A program made the translations under genes and the position numbers. A stretch of DNA of 64,000 bases from Platycnemis pennipes (taxonomy: Eukaryota; Arthropoda; Insecta; Odonata; Platycnemididae), in assembly GCA_933228895.1 (NCBI GenBank), contig OW121858.1, forward strand, positions 33,069,859 to 33,133,858, read 5' to 3'. Shown here piece after piece: positions 1 to 9,533 of the stretch; the first letter of the stretch is position 1; each line of letters opens with the position of its first letter. Below the pieces are notes generated by a model, which searched no databases, was not told the DNA's origin, and worked only from the letters and a program-made list of their open reading frames with translations.

Positions 1-286
1 GTGTCTACTTGAAAGCATCCGCAGCACCACCTGGTGGCAGGTAGAGGAAATTGATTGACGTCACACGTAGGATTAACCGGCATGCAATAGTTTGCCGTCA
101 CATTTTCACGCCATTGATTTTTTTCGCTTTTTAATTAATGAAGAAAAATACTTATTGTCATTTAAAACTCGAATGGCTTAGAATTTGTGCTCCAGAGGTT
201 ATAAACTTTCGATCAATAAAAAAAATAAAAAATAATGGGAAACTACCCTATTGCCCCAACATGCCCTCTTGGCTACAAATGCTTAC

Positions 287-371
287 CTCTCTCACCAACT
301 CCACTCCCTGTACTATCTCCCTCATCGTCAGAAGGATGCACGTTATCATCATTGATGTTCGCATCACTCAT
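287..371 (-). CDS. acidic linker exon of the leftward ZAD gene
   Basis: This predicted exon follows a pyrimidine-rich AG acceptor, opens directly on ATG and ends at a GTAAGC donor. Its 85 bases encode 28 residues and stop in phase 1. The peptide starts MSDANINDDN and is rich in Asp, Glu, Ser and Gly, with no recognisable fold. Phase 1 at the donor matches the exon just before the zinc-finger exon in the rightward gene (49,875-50,004). The next exon is therefore probably a C2H2 exon to the left of the window. The ATG could also be an internal alternative start. Splice signals and phase are visible; the gene assignment is inference. Confidence 0.55.
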
Positions 372-469
372 CTGAAATGAGAAACAAAGTCAAGAAGACC
401 TTTGTAGGAAACCCAGCTGAAATCTAGAGAACACAGACATTCGTTGTTACCATACTCCACAGATCGTTG

Positions 470-1318
470 TGTTAGGAAACAAGGAAATGGCACATTAGGC
501 TGTGAAAGAGCTAAGGCTGAGACCAGCAAGATTGCAGCCATTAAGTGTGCTAAGAGGGATTCAAGGAGAGGCTCCTGTGCAGAGATGGGTACATTACCAT
601 ATTTTTCAATTGAGGTAAATTACCGTGGTAAATTATGGTAATTTTGGAAAATTACCATAATTTTCCCCGGAATTTTAAATTTTGAGCAGCAAATCCTTAT
701 CAGAGGACTCAAAACGAAATCAAATAGCATTTTGATATAAATGCCGACACTCATTTCAAACATATCACGATGTTTATTATAACTCATTAAAAATATTATA
801 ACGAAGTTGGCAGCAACATGCAATTTGCCTCTCTTTTGTCACACTATGAGAAATTTTCATTCCAAAGACATACCTATGCACAATATACATTTGTTATTTT
901 ACTCTCAATTAATCATGGAAACAATGTAAACGACGTAAACAAAATAGTTTTAGCTACTTCTCTCTACTCCTGTGTGAGCTTAGATACAGTTCCACATATG
1001 GCATGACTCCATTTGCACTCAGAGACAAGAGACTCAGAAGCAAGATTTGGGTCTCTGCTGCTTCCGTAAGGGAACTTATGACTTCAAACAGGACAACATG
1101 AAATCTAGTGCTGGGGACACACTTTCCATGCTCTATGATGATGAAGAAGGACAATTACGGGAGGAATCCCATCTGACCTGCTTTATCAGAATGGACACTG
1201 TCCTCCAGCATCATATTATACAATGTTAAACACTAAATGCGCAATCATGTGTTTCAGCCCCTACATGTCTGGTGGTGAAGATGATGAATTTCCTGTTCTT
1301 ATTCTGGATTCAGGACAC
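470..1318 (+). mobile_element. degraded LINE fragment (I/LOA-type), split by a hAT MITE
   Basis: Bases 470-579 and 967-1318 match, at DNA and broken-frame level, the endonuclease-RT junction of the fuller LINE at 3.2-7.8 kb (around 4,900-5,340 there). Shared peptide patches include GLCCFRKG against GSLLLPLGD, and EESHLT followed by a TVLQHHII-like stretch. No long frame survives. A MITE at 580-966 interrupts it with a perfect 8-base duplication, so the LINE landed first. Confidence 0.65.
580..966 (+). mobile_element. hAT-type MITE, copy 1 (internally deleted)
   Basis: The left end reads CAGAGATGGG and the right end reads TTCTCTA. An identical 8-base target duplication CTCCTGTG lies at 572-579 and 967-974. 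The interior matches two longer copies at 44,571-45,099 and 58,276-58,808, including the stretch starting GAGCAGCAAATCCTTATCAG. This copy lacks roughly the last 130 bases before the right terminus. The 8-base duplication and the TAGAGATGGG-like end indicate the hAT superfamily. There is no coding capacity. Confidence 0.85.
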
Positions 1319-1990
1319 TAGGAAATATAGAAAGAACAAGAAGATTTGCTGAGCAACAGAACGAAGACATGGCCCTGAAGAGGACCTCCGAGAAAGAGGA
1401 ACTGACGGAGCCCAAAGCATACGCCACAATCCCCTTCATGTACGGTACTTCCAAGAAGATTTTCAGGGTGCTCAAAAAGCACGATGTCACAACCCGATTC
1501 ACATGTGTCACAAAAACAGCAGATGTACCACCCAGTGCAAAGTACAACTTCCCACAGAACCTTTACGAAGGAGTATATCGAGTGACTTGCTCATGTAGGA
1601 AAGCATACATCGGCAAGACATATTAATGAAGACGATGAAAGTCAGAATGCAGGAACATCGAAGGCCTAGGTAGAATAAGCAGCACCAGCTGTCGGCCATA
1701 TCCGAGCATGCTTGGAGCGAGCCTGGACATAACATACTCTTTGAAGATGCCAAAGAAACAGCAGAGGAGGATAAGAACTATCCTCGCCTCATCAGAGAAG
1801 CCACTGAGATACTAAAATGGTTGGAAAACTTCAACAGACGCGATGGGTATCTTCTGCATAATGCGTGGAAGAGAGTTCCCCAACCATCGACCAATGAGAG
1901 AACAGCACCGGGATGAGGAGGCCCATATAAGGCGGCAGATTTCCAAGTCCCAACACCTTCGACCTGAAGAAGATGACTTCAATGTCAGTG
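1319..1990 (+). mobile_element. Penelope-like element fragment with GIY-YIG domain
   Basis: A broken frame starting near 1,369 reads through IPFMYGTSKKIFRVLKKH, then GVYRVTCSCRKAYIGKT. This is the linker and start of a GIY-YIG endonuclease: GVYRV plus CxCxKAYIGKT correspond to the family GIY...YIG core. A stop at 1,624 and shifted frames follow, with further similarity (RMQEHRRPR, then SEHAWSEPGHNILFEDAK). Penelope-like retroelements carry this endonuclease C-terminal to their RT. No RT is left here, so this is a 5'-truncated relic. Confidence 0.65.
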
Positions 1991-2074
1991 AAACCGTTGC
2001 CAACCAAAGCCAATGGATGTGGTGACCACCCAAAGAGAATACAAAGATCACAGAATCGATGCCGTGTAAATTTT

Positions 2075-2450
2075 CGAACCTACATTGCCAGGAATAGATT
2101 TAATCACCACCAAAGAATGGCTTGCGCGGGTATTTCAGAGGCAATGAAAACAACCCCATACTTGGCACAAGAAATTTTACTGAATCTTGTCTCACTTTAT
2201 GTGTAGGCCATGGTTCAGGCAAGGACTGCAGCTTATTGTCTTGAATGTGAGGGACAGTGTTATGACAAAAGGAATTCTTCTGGTCATAGAAACGTTTGGA
2301 CTGAGGTCATGAAGTCGAGGCTCATCCCTGTTATGGGCAGACACAGAATGATATCGAGGTTCAACATATCACTCTCCTTCATTGCAAGACCTGTTTCACT
2401 GATACGAAACAGTGGGTAGAAGAATGGAAGAAACTTAATCTGTGAGATCA
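2075..2450 (+). mobile_element. LINE C-terminal RT fragment (I/LOA-type)
   Basis: The translation around NRFNHHQRMACAGISEAMKT and then QARTAAYCLECEGQCYDK is clearly related to 6,415-6,730 of the LINE further right (NKLNHLQRMACMGITGAMRT; QARTAAYRLKCMGQWYDK). A stop at 2,204 breaks it. It probably belongs to the same insertion as 470-1,318, with the middle lost and Penelope sequence lying between. Confidence 0.7.
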
Positions 2451-3024
2451 TTTTGGCCAATGGCAATAACAGGCTTACACGTCGTAACCCTATCCCTGTT
2501 ACCTTTATGTATCCATCGTCCGGCTAGCATATTTATGCATTAGTCATTTTTGGGAGCAGCTGTATGTGGCGCATTGTATAACAAGCTTTCGTGTCCTTTC
2601 CAGGTCGCATCTTCAGGGTGAATTACAATTATTGAACTTCTTCCTGGTATTTATTGTGAAGGGGGTCCCCCCTCTTCCGTACCATGCCGTGTTTGGCCCG
2701 TGACGTCAGTCACTTGGGGAGAATTACAGTTCACCACTTCCCCCTCCCGTTGCCACTATGGATGTTTAGGGTGTCTCCGGAGAGGGTCGTCAAGGTCGGC
2801 TGCCTCCAGATTGTCGACCCCATATCTCTCCTTCCGAAGCAATCGCTTCCATTTGGCACTCAGTCAAATGCCATCGTAATAAATATGACATTGAAAACCC
2901 ACTCGAAAAAGTGGGTGTGCTTAAGACTCTAACGTCATTCATTTTGTCTAATTACATGTCCTACATTAAAATAACAAATTACAGAAGAAAAAGATACACC
3001 ATTATTATTCTAGTATCAAAATAC
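2451..3024. other. intron or intergenic stretch, no gene seen
   Basis: No exon-like frame is supported. A short CATCTTCAGGG-type motif near 2,610-2,630, seen at the ends of several LINE and Penelope families, suggests retroelement debris. The rest is AT-rich unique-looking sequence leading to the exon at 3,025. Confidence 0.4.
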
Positions 3025-3126
3025 CTGTGTTTTCACAACATCCTGGCGTAGTGGATCTCTAAGAGAAAGTGAACGTTCTCCACCCACCAACTCCTCATTG
3101 CTGCCTTGCTCTGTGTTCATCTGGCC
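3025..3126 (-). CDS. linker exon of the leftward ZAD gene
   Basis: On the minus strand a TTTCAG acceptor opens an in-frame 102-base exon closed by a GTATTT donor, phase 0 at both ends (34 residues, GQMNTEQGSN...DVVKTQ). It is polar and likely disordered, like linkers between the ZAD and the fingers in this family. It lies downstream (leftward) of the ZAD half-exon at 7,848-7,985; the intron between contains a whole LINE. It does not clearly match any linker exon of the rightward gene. Confidence 0.55.
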
Positions 3127-3730
3127 CTGAAAGATTGAAATCAGGAAACTTAATGAACAACCAAGCATATTAACATTAATAACATCTTTCACCTAACGTG
3201 ATATTTTACCACAGATTTGATGCCAAATATGATAGGTAGAGTAAAATAACTCACTCAGTGATTCAACCCGAAGGTTGGTCTTTGATAGGTGAGAGTGGAG
3301 CTCACCGCGTACTAAGCCAATGGCGTGTGAAATTCACACATTCAGGGTAGGGGGGCCGGTTCCTTTCTCTGTGGGGGTAAGGGGTCAGGAACTCCAGGGT
3401 GGGAAAAGGGCAGAACACGCCTATGGACCACCAAGACCATCATGCGTGGTGAAGAGCCACATCCTCCTCGAGGTGCCCCTGGTTTCGCTGAACATGACGG
3501 ATCTAGACCTGGTGGTCAATAAACAGCTCCAATCACCACGGTGCGTCTCTGTGCCTAGGGTGACCGCAGCTGCGGGGCGGAGGGTAAGAAGTCGCTAACA
3601 GAGAGACTCCGGATATTCGGTTTTACTTAGCCTTACCCATGCATTCGGGGCTCTGTGTGGGTGGACCCCTTAGTTCCCTAACTACTAGTGGCACCATACA
3701 TGGATACCAATACCAAAAACCTTATGGAGG

Positions 3731-4650
3731 GTGCAGAAAAGCACACTCTTGAAATGGACTCTTGCAGTCTCACTTCCCTTGTGGAGGAAGCAGAAAAGGC
3801 AGGGAGTGGGGGGACATGGTGGGAGTCTAGCAGAAACTCCTGCTTATGGAAGAACTGCTGGCGAGGCTGCTAGTGGGGCCCCAGGGTGGGGAGTGGGGAC
3901 AACAGAGACTCCCCCCATCTCTGCTGTAAAGAGGAGGCGTATCCCAGGGGATACGCCTACAAGCAAGGTTCAGGACGCCAAGAGGGCTAAGACTGGTTCT
4001 CCGCCCTCATATGCAGAGGCGTCCAAGAACCAAAAGAAAATGGCCATTATCCCAACAGGGTATCCTCCGGTTATGATGATAGAGGAAAGGCAAGAGGAGA
4101 TAGAGAGGAAACTGAAAGGACTCTGGGATGAGGTCACAAAAGACCACGACCTCCCTGTCTTTCGAGGGACCAGGTTTGCTAACGAAGCAACGGATGTAAC
4201 ACATTTATCAGAATTTACTATGAGGGATCAGGCAGTTCTGCTGACCCTCAGGGAAGGTGAGAATAGGAAGAGAGTTGTTGTCTGCTCTTCTTATCTGCCA
4301 TATGATTCACCAGCTCCCCCACCATCGAATGAGATGGAAAGTCTGGTGAGTCACTGCAAGACCAACAAGTGGGACCGGCTATTTGGTTGTGATGCTAATT
4401 CGCACCACACTAATTGAAGGAGTTGGGGCACCAACGGAAGAGGAGAGTCCTTGTTGGAGTATCTAATTTCTACGTAGTTATATATACTCAATAAAGGATC
4501 ACAACCTACCTTTGTAAACAGCATCAGGAAGGAGGTGATAGAAATCACACTGTGCACCAGTAATATGTTGCACAGGATTGATGGATGGAGAGTGTCAGGG
4601 GAGATAATTCTGTCCGACCACAGACACATACTCTTCACTCTTTTAGAATC
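3731..4650 (+). pseudogene. LINE ORF1/endonuclease region, broken
   Basis: A frame open from 3,731 to 4,417 begins with basic, Ser/Pro-rich sequence and passes into an APE-type endonuclease half: VVVCSSYLPYDSPAPPP, then WDRLFGCDANSHHTN, which contains the conserved GCDANSHH motif. The frame stops at 4,417. The rest of the endonuclease continues in shifted frames, with ISLSDHRHILF-like sequence around 4,605-4,640 that includes the catalytic SDH. At least two disruptions separate it from the RT frame, so the ORF is dead as read. Confidence 0.75.
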
Positions 4651-5046
4651 CAATCATAGGGAAATAATGTATAGGAACCCCAGGAACACCAACTGGGGAC
4701 TATATTGAGAAAGGCTGGGAGCTGCCCTAGAGGGGGCAGCTCAGTGCAAGTTTAGAAACGTGGATGAGGTGTGATGAGGTAGAGTATCTACAGAGTAGCA
4801 TCATCATATCCTACGGAAATAGCTGCACCCTAAGGACTAGTAAAAACGGGTGTAAATTACCCTGGTGGGGAGCAGAATTAAATGGTCTCCGTAGAGAGAC
4901 TAGGAAACTCTTTAATAAAGCAAAGAGGACAGGAATGCCTCAGGATTGGGAAAACTTTAAGGTTGCCCAACGGAGGTATAAAGCAAAGAGGCTGTAAGAG
5001 GGACTCATGGAGGGGCTTCTGTGAGAGCATAGAGACAGTTCCATAG

Positions 5047-7602
5047 ATGGCAAGACTTCATAACATACTATCAAAAGACTCGGAAGTGGGGGTGGGTTCT
5101 CTGCTGCTTCCCTTGGGAGACTTCACGTCTTCCGACAAGGAAGCGCTAAGGCTAATGCTGGAGACCCACTTCCCAGGCTCCAGGGAGTTGAGGGAGATGC
5201 ATCATGGGAGGAATCCCATCTGTCTGACTTGGACTGAATGGAGACTTTCCTCCAGCATCGTGACGTACTCAGTCACAAAATGGGCAATCATGAGTTTTAG
5301 CCCCTTTAAGGCTGCTGGGGAGGATGGGGTATTTCCTGCACTCCTTCAGGAGGGGCATGATCTGCTCCTCCTTCCAATGGTAAGAATATTTTGCTCATGC
5401 CTGGCTTATGGATATGTTCCAAAAGCCTGGAGGGTCACCAAGGTGGTTTTCATACCTAAACCAGGTAAGACGGACTACACAAGAGCAGATTCCTTTCGAG
5501 GAATCAGCCTTATGTCTTTTCTACTGAAGACACTAGAAAAGATAGTGGACAGGTACATAAGGGAGGGACCATTAAGGGATCACCCCCTACTTCTGTATCA
5601 ACATGCCTACCAGAAGGGAAAATCCGCGGAGATGGCACTACACGATCTTGTTAGCAGGATTGAGGGAGTGCTGGAACATGGAATGTACGGACTGGGGGCA
5701 TTTCTTGATGTAGAGGGAGCATTTAATAACACGTCCTTCGATCAAATCTGCATTGCTGCAGGAAGACATGGTATCCATGCTCACATTGTCAGCTGGATTA
5801 GACACATGTTGGAACAAAGAACTGTCAAAGTAGTTCTGAGAGACAGTTCAATGAAGGTGGCAGTGACTCGAGGCTGCCCTCAGGGAGGAGTGTTATCTCC
5901 ACTCCTCTGGAACATGGTAGTCAACAGTCTTATTTAAAAATTGAATGGAACTGGCGCATTGACTCAGGGGTACGCAGACGATGTGGTTATACTCATCACT
6001 GGAGAGTACCTTGATACTGTCTCCGGGGTTATGCAGAAAGCCCTGGATAAGGTAATGGGTTGGTGTGCAGAAACAGGGCTGACTGTAAATCCGGAGAAAA
6101 CTAAGCTTGTATTGTTTACCAATAAAAGGAAAATGGAGGGCTTTAGACCTCCCTCTTTGCAGGGAAAGGCTTTATATCCCTCACCATTGGTCAAGTATCT
6201 TGGAGTTATTCTGGACTCCAATCTTAACTGGAGAGAGCATTTGGAGACCAAGGCAAAGAAAGCTTGTGCCTCCTTATGGATGTGCAGGAGGACCCTTGGT
6301 AAAATGTGGGGACTTCAGCCAAAAGCCATTAGATGGATTTATATGGCAGTCATTAAACCTAGTTTCCTGTACTGCTCTATAGTTTGGTGGAAGAGAGTCC
6401 GGCTTAAAATTGCAGGGAATAAACTGAACCACCTTCAGCGAATGGCCTGCATGGGCATTACGGGGGCTATGAGAACAACCCCAACTCTGGCTCTAGAAAC
6501 ACTGCTGAACCTCGCTCCACTTCATGTGGAAGCTGAGATGCAGGCAAGGACAGCAGCTTATCGTCTCAAATGTATGGGACAGTGGTATGACAAAGGAAGT
6601 TCCTATGGTCACAGACAAGTTTGGACAGAGCTCATGAAGTTGAGTCCCATCCTTGGGATGGGCAGTGACAGAATGATAGCCACGTTCAACCAATCACCTG
6701 CCTACTTCAAAACCCACTTCCCGGATAGGGAACAGTGGGCTAGAGGTAAGGAGAAAGACCTTCATTCTGGGGCCTAGGTATGGTATACGGATGGCTCTAG
6801 GAAAGAAGGAAGAGCAGGAGCGGGGGTCTACAATTGTAGTACACCAAGGAAGCTCTCAATCCCTTTGGGAAAATATGCTACAGTGTTCCAGGCAGAGGTA
6901 TATGCACTTCTTACCTGCGCATATGCTATTAAGGCGATCGGGATGTTTAACAGACCGATACACATATGCACGGATAGTCAGGCAGCTCTAAAAGCACTGA
7001 CATCGCCATGGTGCAAATCACAGCTGCTGCAGGAGTGTCATGAGGTACTCAATGACATAGGTAGATGCGGCAAGGTGGAACTTATCTGGGTGCCTGGTCA
7101 TGCAGGCATATTCGGGAATGAGATGGCTGATGAGCTGGCAAGGGCCGGTTCCAGCCGAGATCCGATTGGTCCAGAGCCAATCATACCTATTGCTGCGTCG
7201 GTAGGGATAGCGGAAATTAGAATGTGGGGGCTAACCCGACATTCTGAGACCTGGCGAGCTGCACCAGGCCTTAGACAGGCCAAACTACACATAGGAGAAA
7301 CTAGGCCTGGGCCTGCCAAAAGACTCCTGTCACTAAACAGGGGTCAATTACGAATGGTAGTGGGACTCCTCACGGGGCACTACCAGGTGAAGAGGCACCT
7401 GCACCTCCTAGGAATCGTAGATTCACCCAGATGGTGCGAAGAAGGGGATGAAACAACATCCCACATATTATGCGAGTGCCCTGTGGTGATGAGGATTCAA
7501 AACAGGTACCTGGGCTCCCCATTTTTGGAACCCAGGGAGGTAAGGGAAATCCCCATTGGGGACCTATTGGCCTTTAGAATGGCGATCGGCCTTCATGGGT
7601 GA
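5047..7602 (+). pseudogene. LINE reverse transcriptase-RNase H ORF with two stops
   Basis: One frame runs through the whole stretch, broken only by TAA at 5,938 and TAG at 6,775. RT motifs in order: KPGKTD...FRGISL, FLDVEGAF, RGCPQGGVLSPLLWN and YADDVVI (the YADD active site). RNase H follows with YTDGSR, ICTDSQAALKAL and WVPGHAGIFGNEMADELA, so its acidic residues are present. A C-terminal CEEGDETTSHILCEC motif near 7,440-7,490 is the usual Cys/His knuckle. With just two stops and no frameshift in about 850 codons, this copy is young compared with its fragments at 0.5-2.4 kb. Confidence 0.85.
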
Positions 7603-7847
7603 CTTCCTTAGTAGGGTGGTTGGCACAATGGGCCAATAGGTCTAAGTGCCTCAGGGCCTTCTTGGAGGAACTCCACCACAAAAATAATTATATTCTATTC
7701 TGGCCATCTCCCTTACGACAGCTCCTTACGTCTTACTACAGCTCTTATGGCTTACATCTTATACCCATTGTAGAATGGCCTTTAGATTTCAGAGAATACA
7801 AAGTAATAGTAAATAAGTATTCAACATCAAAGACAACAACTACTTAC

Positions 7848-7985
7848 AACTAGACCTGAGCTGATCTGAAGTTTCAGTAACTCTATGTTGGAATTGATGC
7901 ATGTCACCTTGAAGTTTTTGAAGTCCAAGACATTCTTCATACACTTATCACAGATGGTGTGGGGCAAACCATCGCCTTGATATAC
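7848..7985 (-). CDS. ZAD C-terminal half-exon, leftward gene, module 2
   Basis: This 138-base exon, phase 0 at both ends, has a TTGCAG acceptor and a GTAAGT donor. It encodes the second half of a ZAD zinc domain: VYQGDGLPHTICDKCMKN, with the second Cys pair ICDKC, then a helical tail ending LQISSGLV. It pairs with the first-half exon at 8,439-8,585 over a short intron. The VYQGDG opening matches the rightward module 2 exon (33,461-33,598), and differs from the ASR opening of module 1 exons. ZADs mediate dimerisation and chromatin targeting of insect C2H2 factors (family knowledge). Confidence 0.85.
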
Positions 7986-8438
7986 CTGCAATGGACACCA
8001 CATAACATATCCTCAAATATGCACTGGGAACAGATCATCATTTTCTTTATTTTTATATAGACAGTGTCATCATCATAGCTAATTTCATTATTAGTGTCAC
8101 CCATATTGTTTCCTTGCTTTTTATAGTGCTTTTTATGTCAACTGCATTCTATTGTTGAGTTTAATTCTTAGGGCTGAGAGTCACAGTAAAATAGCTCCCA
8201 TGTAAACGCAAGAAGTTATCAAAAGTCAGATGGTTTCCTGACAAACAAAGGCCCGCTAAGAAATACTTTTCAATAAGTACAGTTGAGCATTTTCATTTTA
8301 TATAGTTGAAGATTCCACGCAGTATGTTTCAGGCAAACGCTTTACTGATGCAATGGTGTCAAGCTTTTTCACAGCTTGCACTTTTTCTGCGATTGTTAAC
8401 ATTTTGTACTGATACCTCACTTCTCTACTGTCACCTAC

Positions 8439-8585
8439 CTGGATTTCCAAAAGTTCCTTCATTACAACCCACAGAAGAAGGCCATCAGTTCCTTTTGGGT
8501 CCAACACGTCAATTGCCCACTCACCAGACTTGAGACAAAGTCGACACATGCGGAATATATCATCCTCAAGCATTTCACAATGTTC
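8439..8585 (-). CDS. ZAD N-terminal half-exon, leftward gene, module 2
   Basis: The exon opens after TTCACAG and closes at GTAGGTGA. After EHCE comes a Met (8,571-8,573) and then LEDDIFRMCRLCLKSGEW, with the first ZAD Cys pair CRLC; it ends KELLEIQ in phase 0. The same layout (acceptor, four codons, Met, acidic pair, CRLC) recurs at 18,598-18,744 and 19,559-19,705. If transcription starts nearby, the Met could be the start codon. If the exon is spliced after module 1, it is internal and in frame. The next exon is 7,848-7,985. Confidence 0.85.
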
Positions 8586-8919
8586 CTGTGAATGAATTGA
8601 GCACAATCTAGTACCCTAATCTCCAAATAAATTAACCTCAGAAGTATCACAAATAGTAAAATAGCATTAATAAAATAATTCACCAAACATGTAAATGCAT
8701 ATTTTTTCCTCATAAAATTAGGGATATGGACAGTGGTAAATATGTCCAATACGAGTGAATCAATGTATAGCATAGGTAGCTGCACGTTGGAATAAAGACT
8801 TGAAGGTAACCCAACTAACAGCATGATTTTGCATGCTTACTTTGTCCTTTATATATCTTTTAAATAGTGAAGTTTGGAATAGTGTATTATTACCTATCCT
8901 TTTTTATGAATGAAATGTA
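8586..8919. other. intron or upstream sequence, no gene seen
   Basis: AT-rich sequence upstream of the module 2 ZAD exon. Only the pyrimidine tract and acceptor just before 8,585 carry an evident signal. Confidence 0.4.
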
Positions 8920-9360
8920 GATAGATAGATAGATAAGCATCTTTATTGGGGCAAGATTGAGACTATAAGTCCCCTCTTCCATCTAACCCCTTATCAATGT
9001 ATGAAATATAAAATATAAACATTGTTCTAAATACTCAAAAAATATATAAAATTACAATAGAAACATAATTAAAATTACAATGAGGAAAAAAAAGTAAGAT
9101 AATATGACAATGAAAAAGAAATGAATATAGTTATACAGTATGAAAAATATGAATATAAGGTTTCGATTAGGAAAACAGCATGTAAAATCAACAAGATGCA
9201 AATGATAACATTAAAGGTATGTGTAAAAGACATGTACAGTTGTGGGAAAAAAATGTGAGGATATTAGCTGATGTCCATCACGGAAAAAAAAACTCACTGC
9301 AGAAAAACACCCACACATGAAGGAGTGTGTGAAAAACCTGCGTTAACCCAAATGAGAGAA
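8920..9360 (-). mobile_element. LINE 3' tail with GATA microsatellite
   Basis: On the minus strand a short sequence ending CCCAATAAAGATGCTTATC runs into (CTAT)n at 8,920-8,936. A unique tail with AATAAA followed by a short tetranucleotide repeat is a common 3' end of CR1/Jockey-type LINEs. The A-rich part up to 9,360 has no frame left. Family assignment is tentative. Confidence 0.4.
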
Positions 9361-9465
9361 GGCTAATGTGATTAAATTTAAGAACAAAAATAGTGCGTAA
9401 ATGACAGTTGAAAATGTGGTGAAATAATCTTGCGTGGATTTGGCATGGTGCATTTGTATTGAAGT

Positions 9466-9531
9466 CCAGTTTGGTGAGAATTCACCCCCTGCCACACACC
9501 TTTTGGCAGCTTGCAGGGTATTATGTAGATG
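9466..9531 (+). repeat. short repeat, second copy at 14,688-14,753
   Basis: About 65 bases beginning TTTGGTGAGAATTCACCCCC and ending GCAGGGTATTATGT recur near-identically at 14,688-14,753. Here the copy abuts the left end of the TA element; at 14,753 it does not. It contains an inner palindrome (GGTGAGAATTCACC). Confidence 0.7.
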
Positions 9532-9533
9532 TA

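Larger units (their letters stand above)
3240..7790 (+). mobile_element. near-full-length LINE with endonuclease, RT and RNase H (I/LOA-type)
   Basis: Order of parts: a leader from about 3,240, an ORF1/endonuclease region (3,731-4,650), RT (5,047 onward) and RNase H with a C-terminal Cys/His motif (to 7,602), then a short 3' UTR ending shortly before the ZAD half-exon at 7,848. RNase H in the same frame as RT is typical of I, LOA and related clades and absent from plain Jockey or CR1. The clade is inferred from the layout. The first 130 bases also match 30,720-30,830. The element sits in an intron of the leftward ZAD gene, in antisense orientation to it. Confidence 0.85.
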
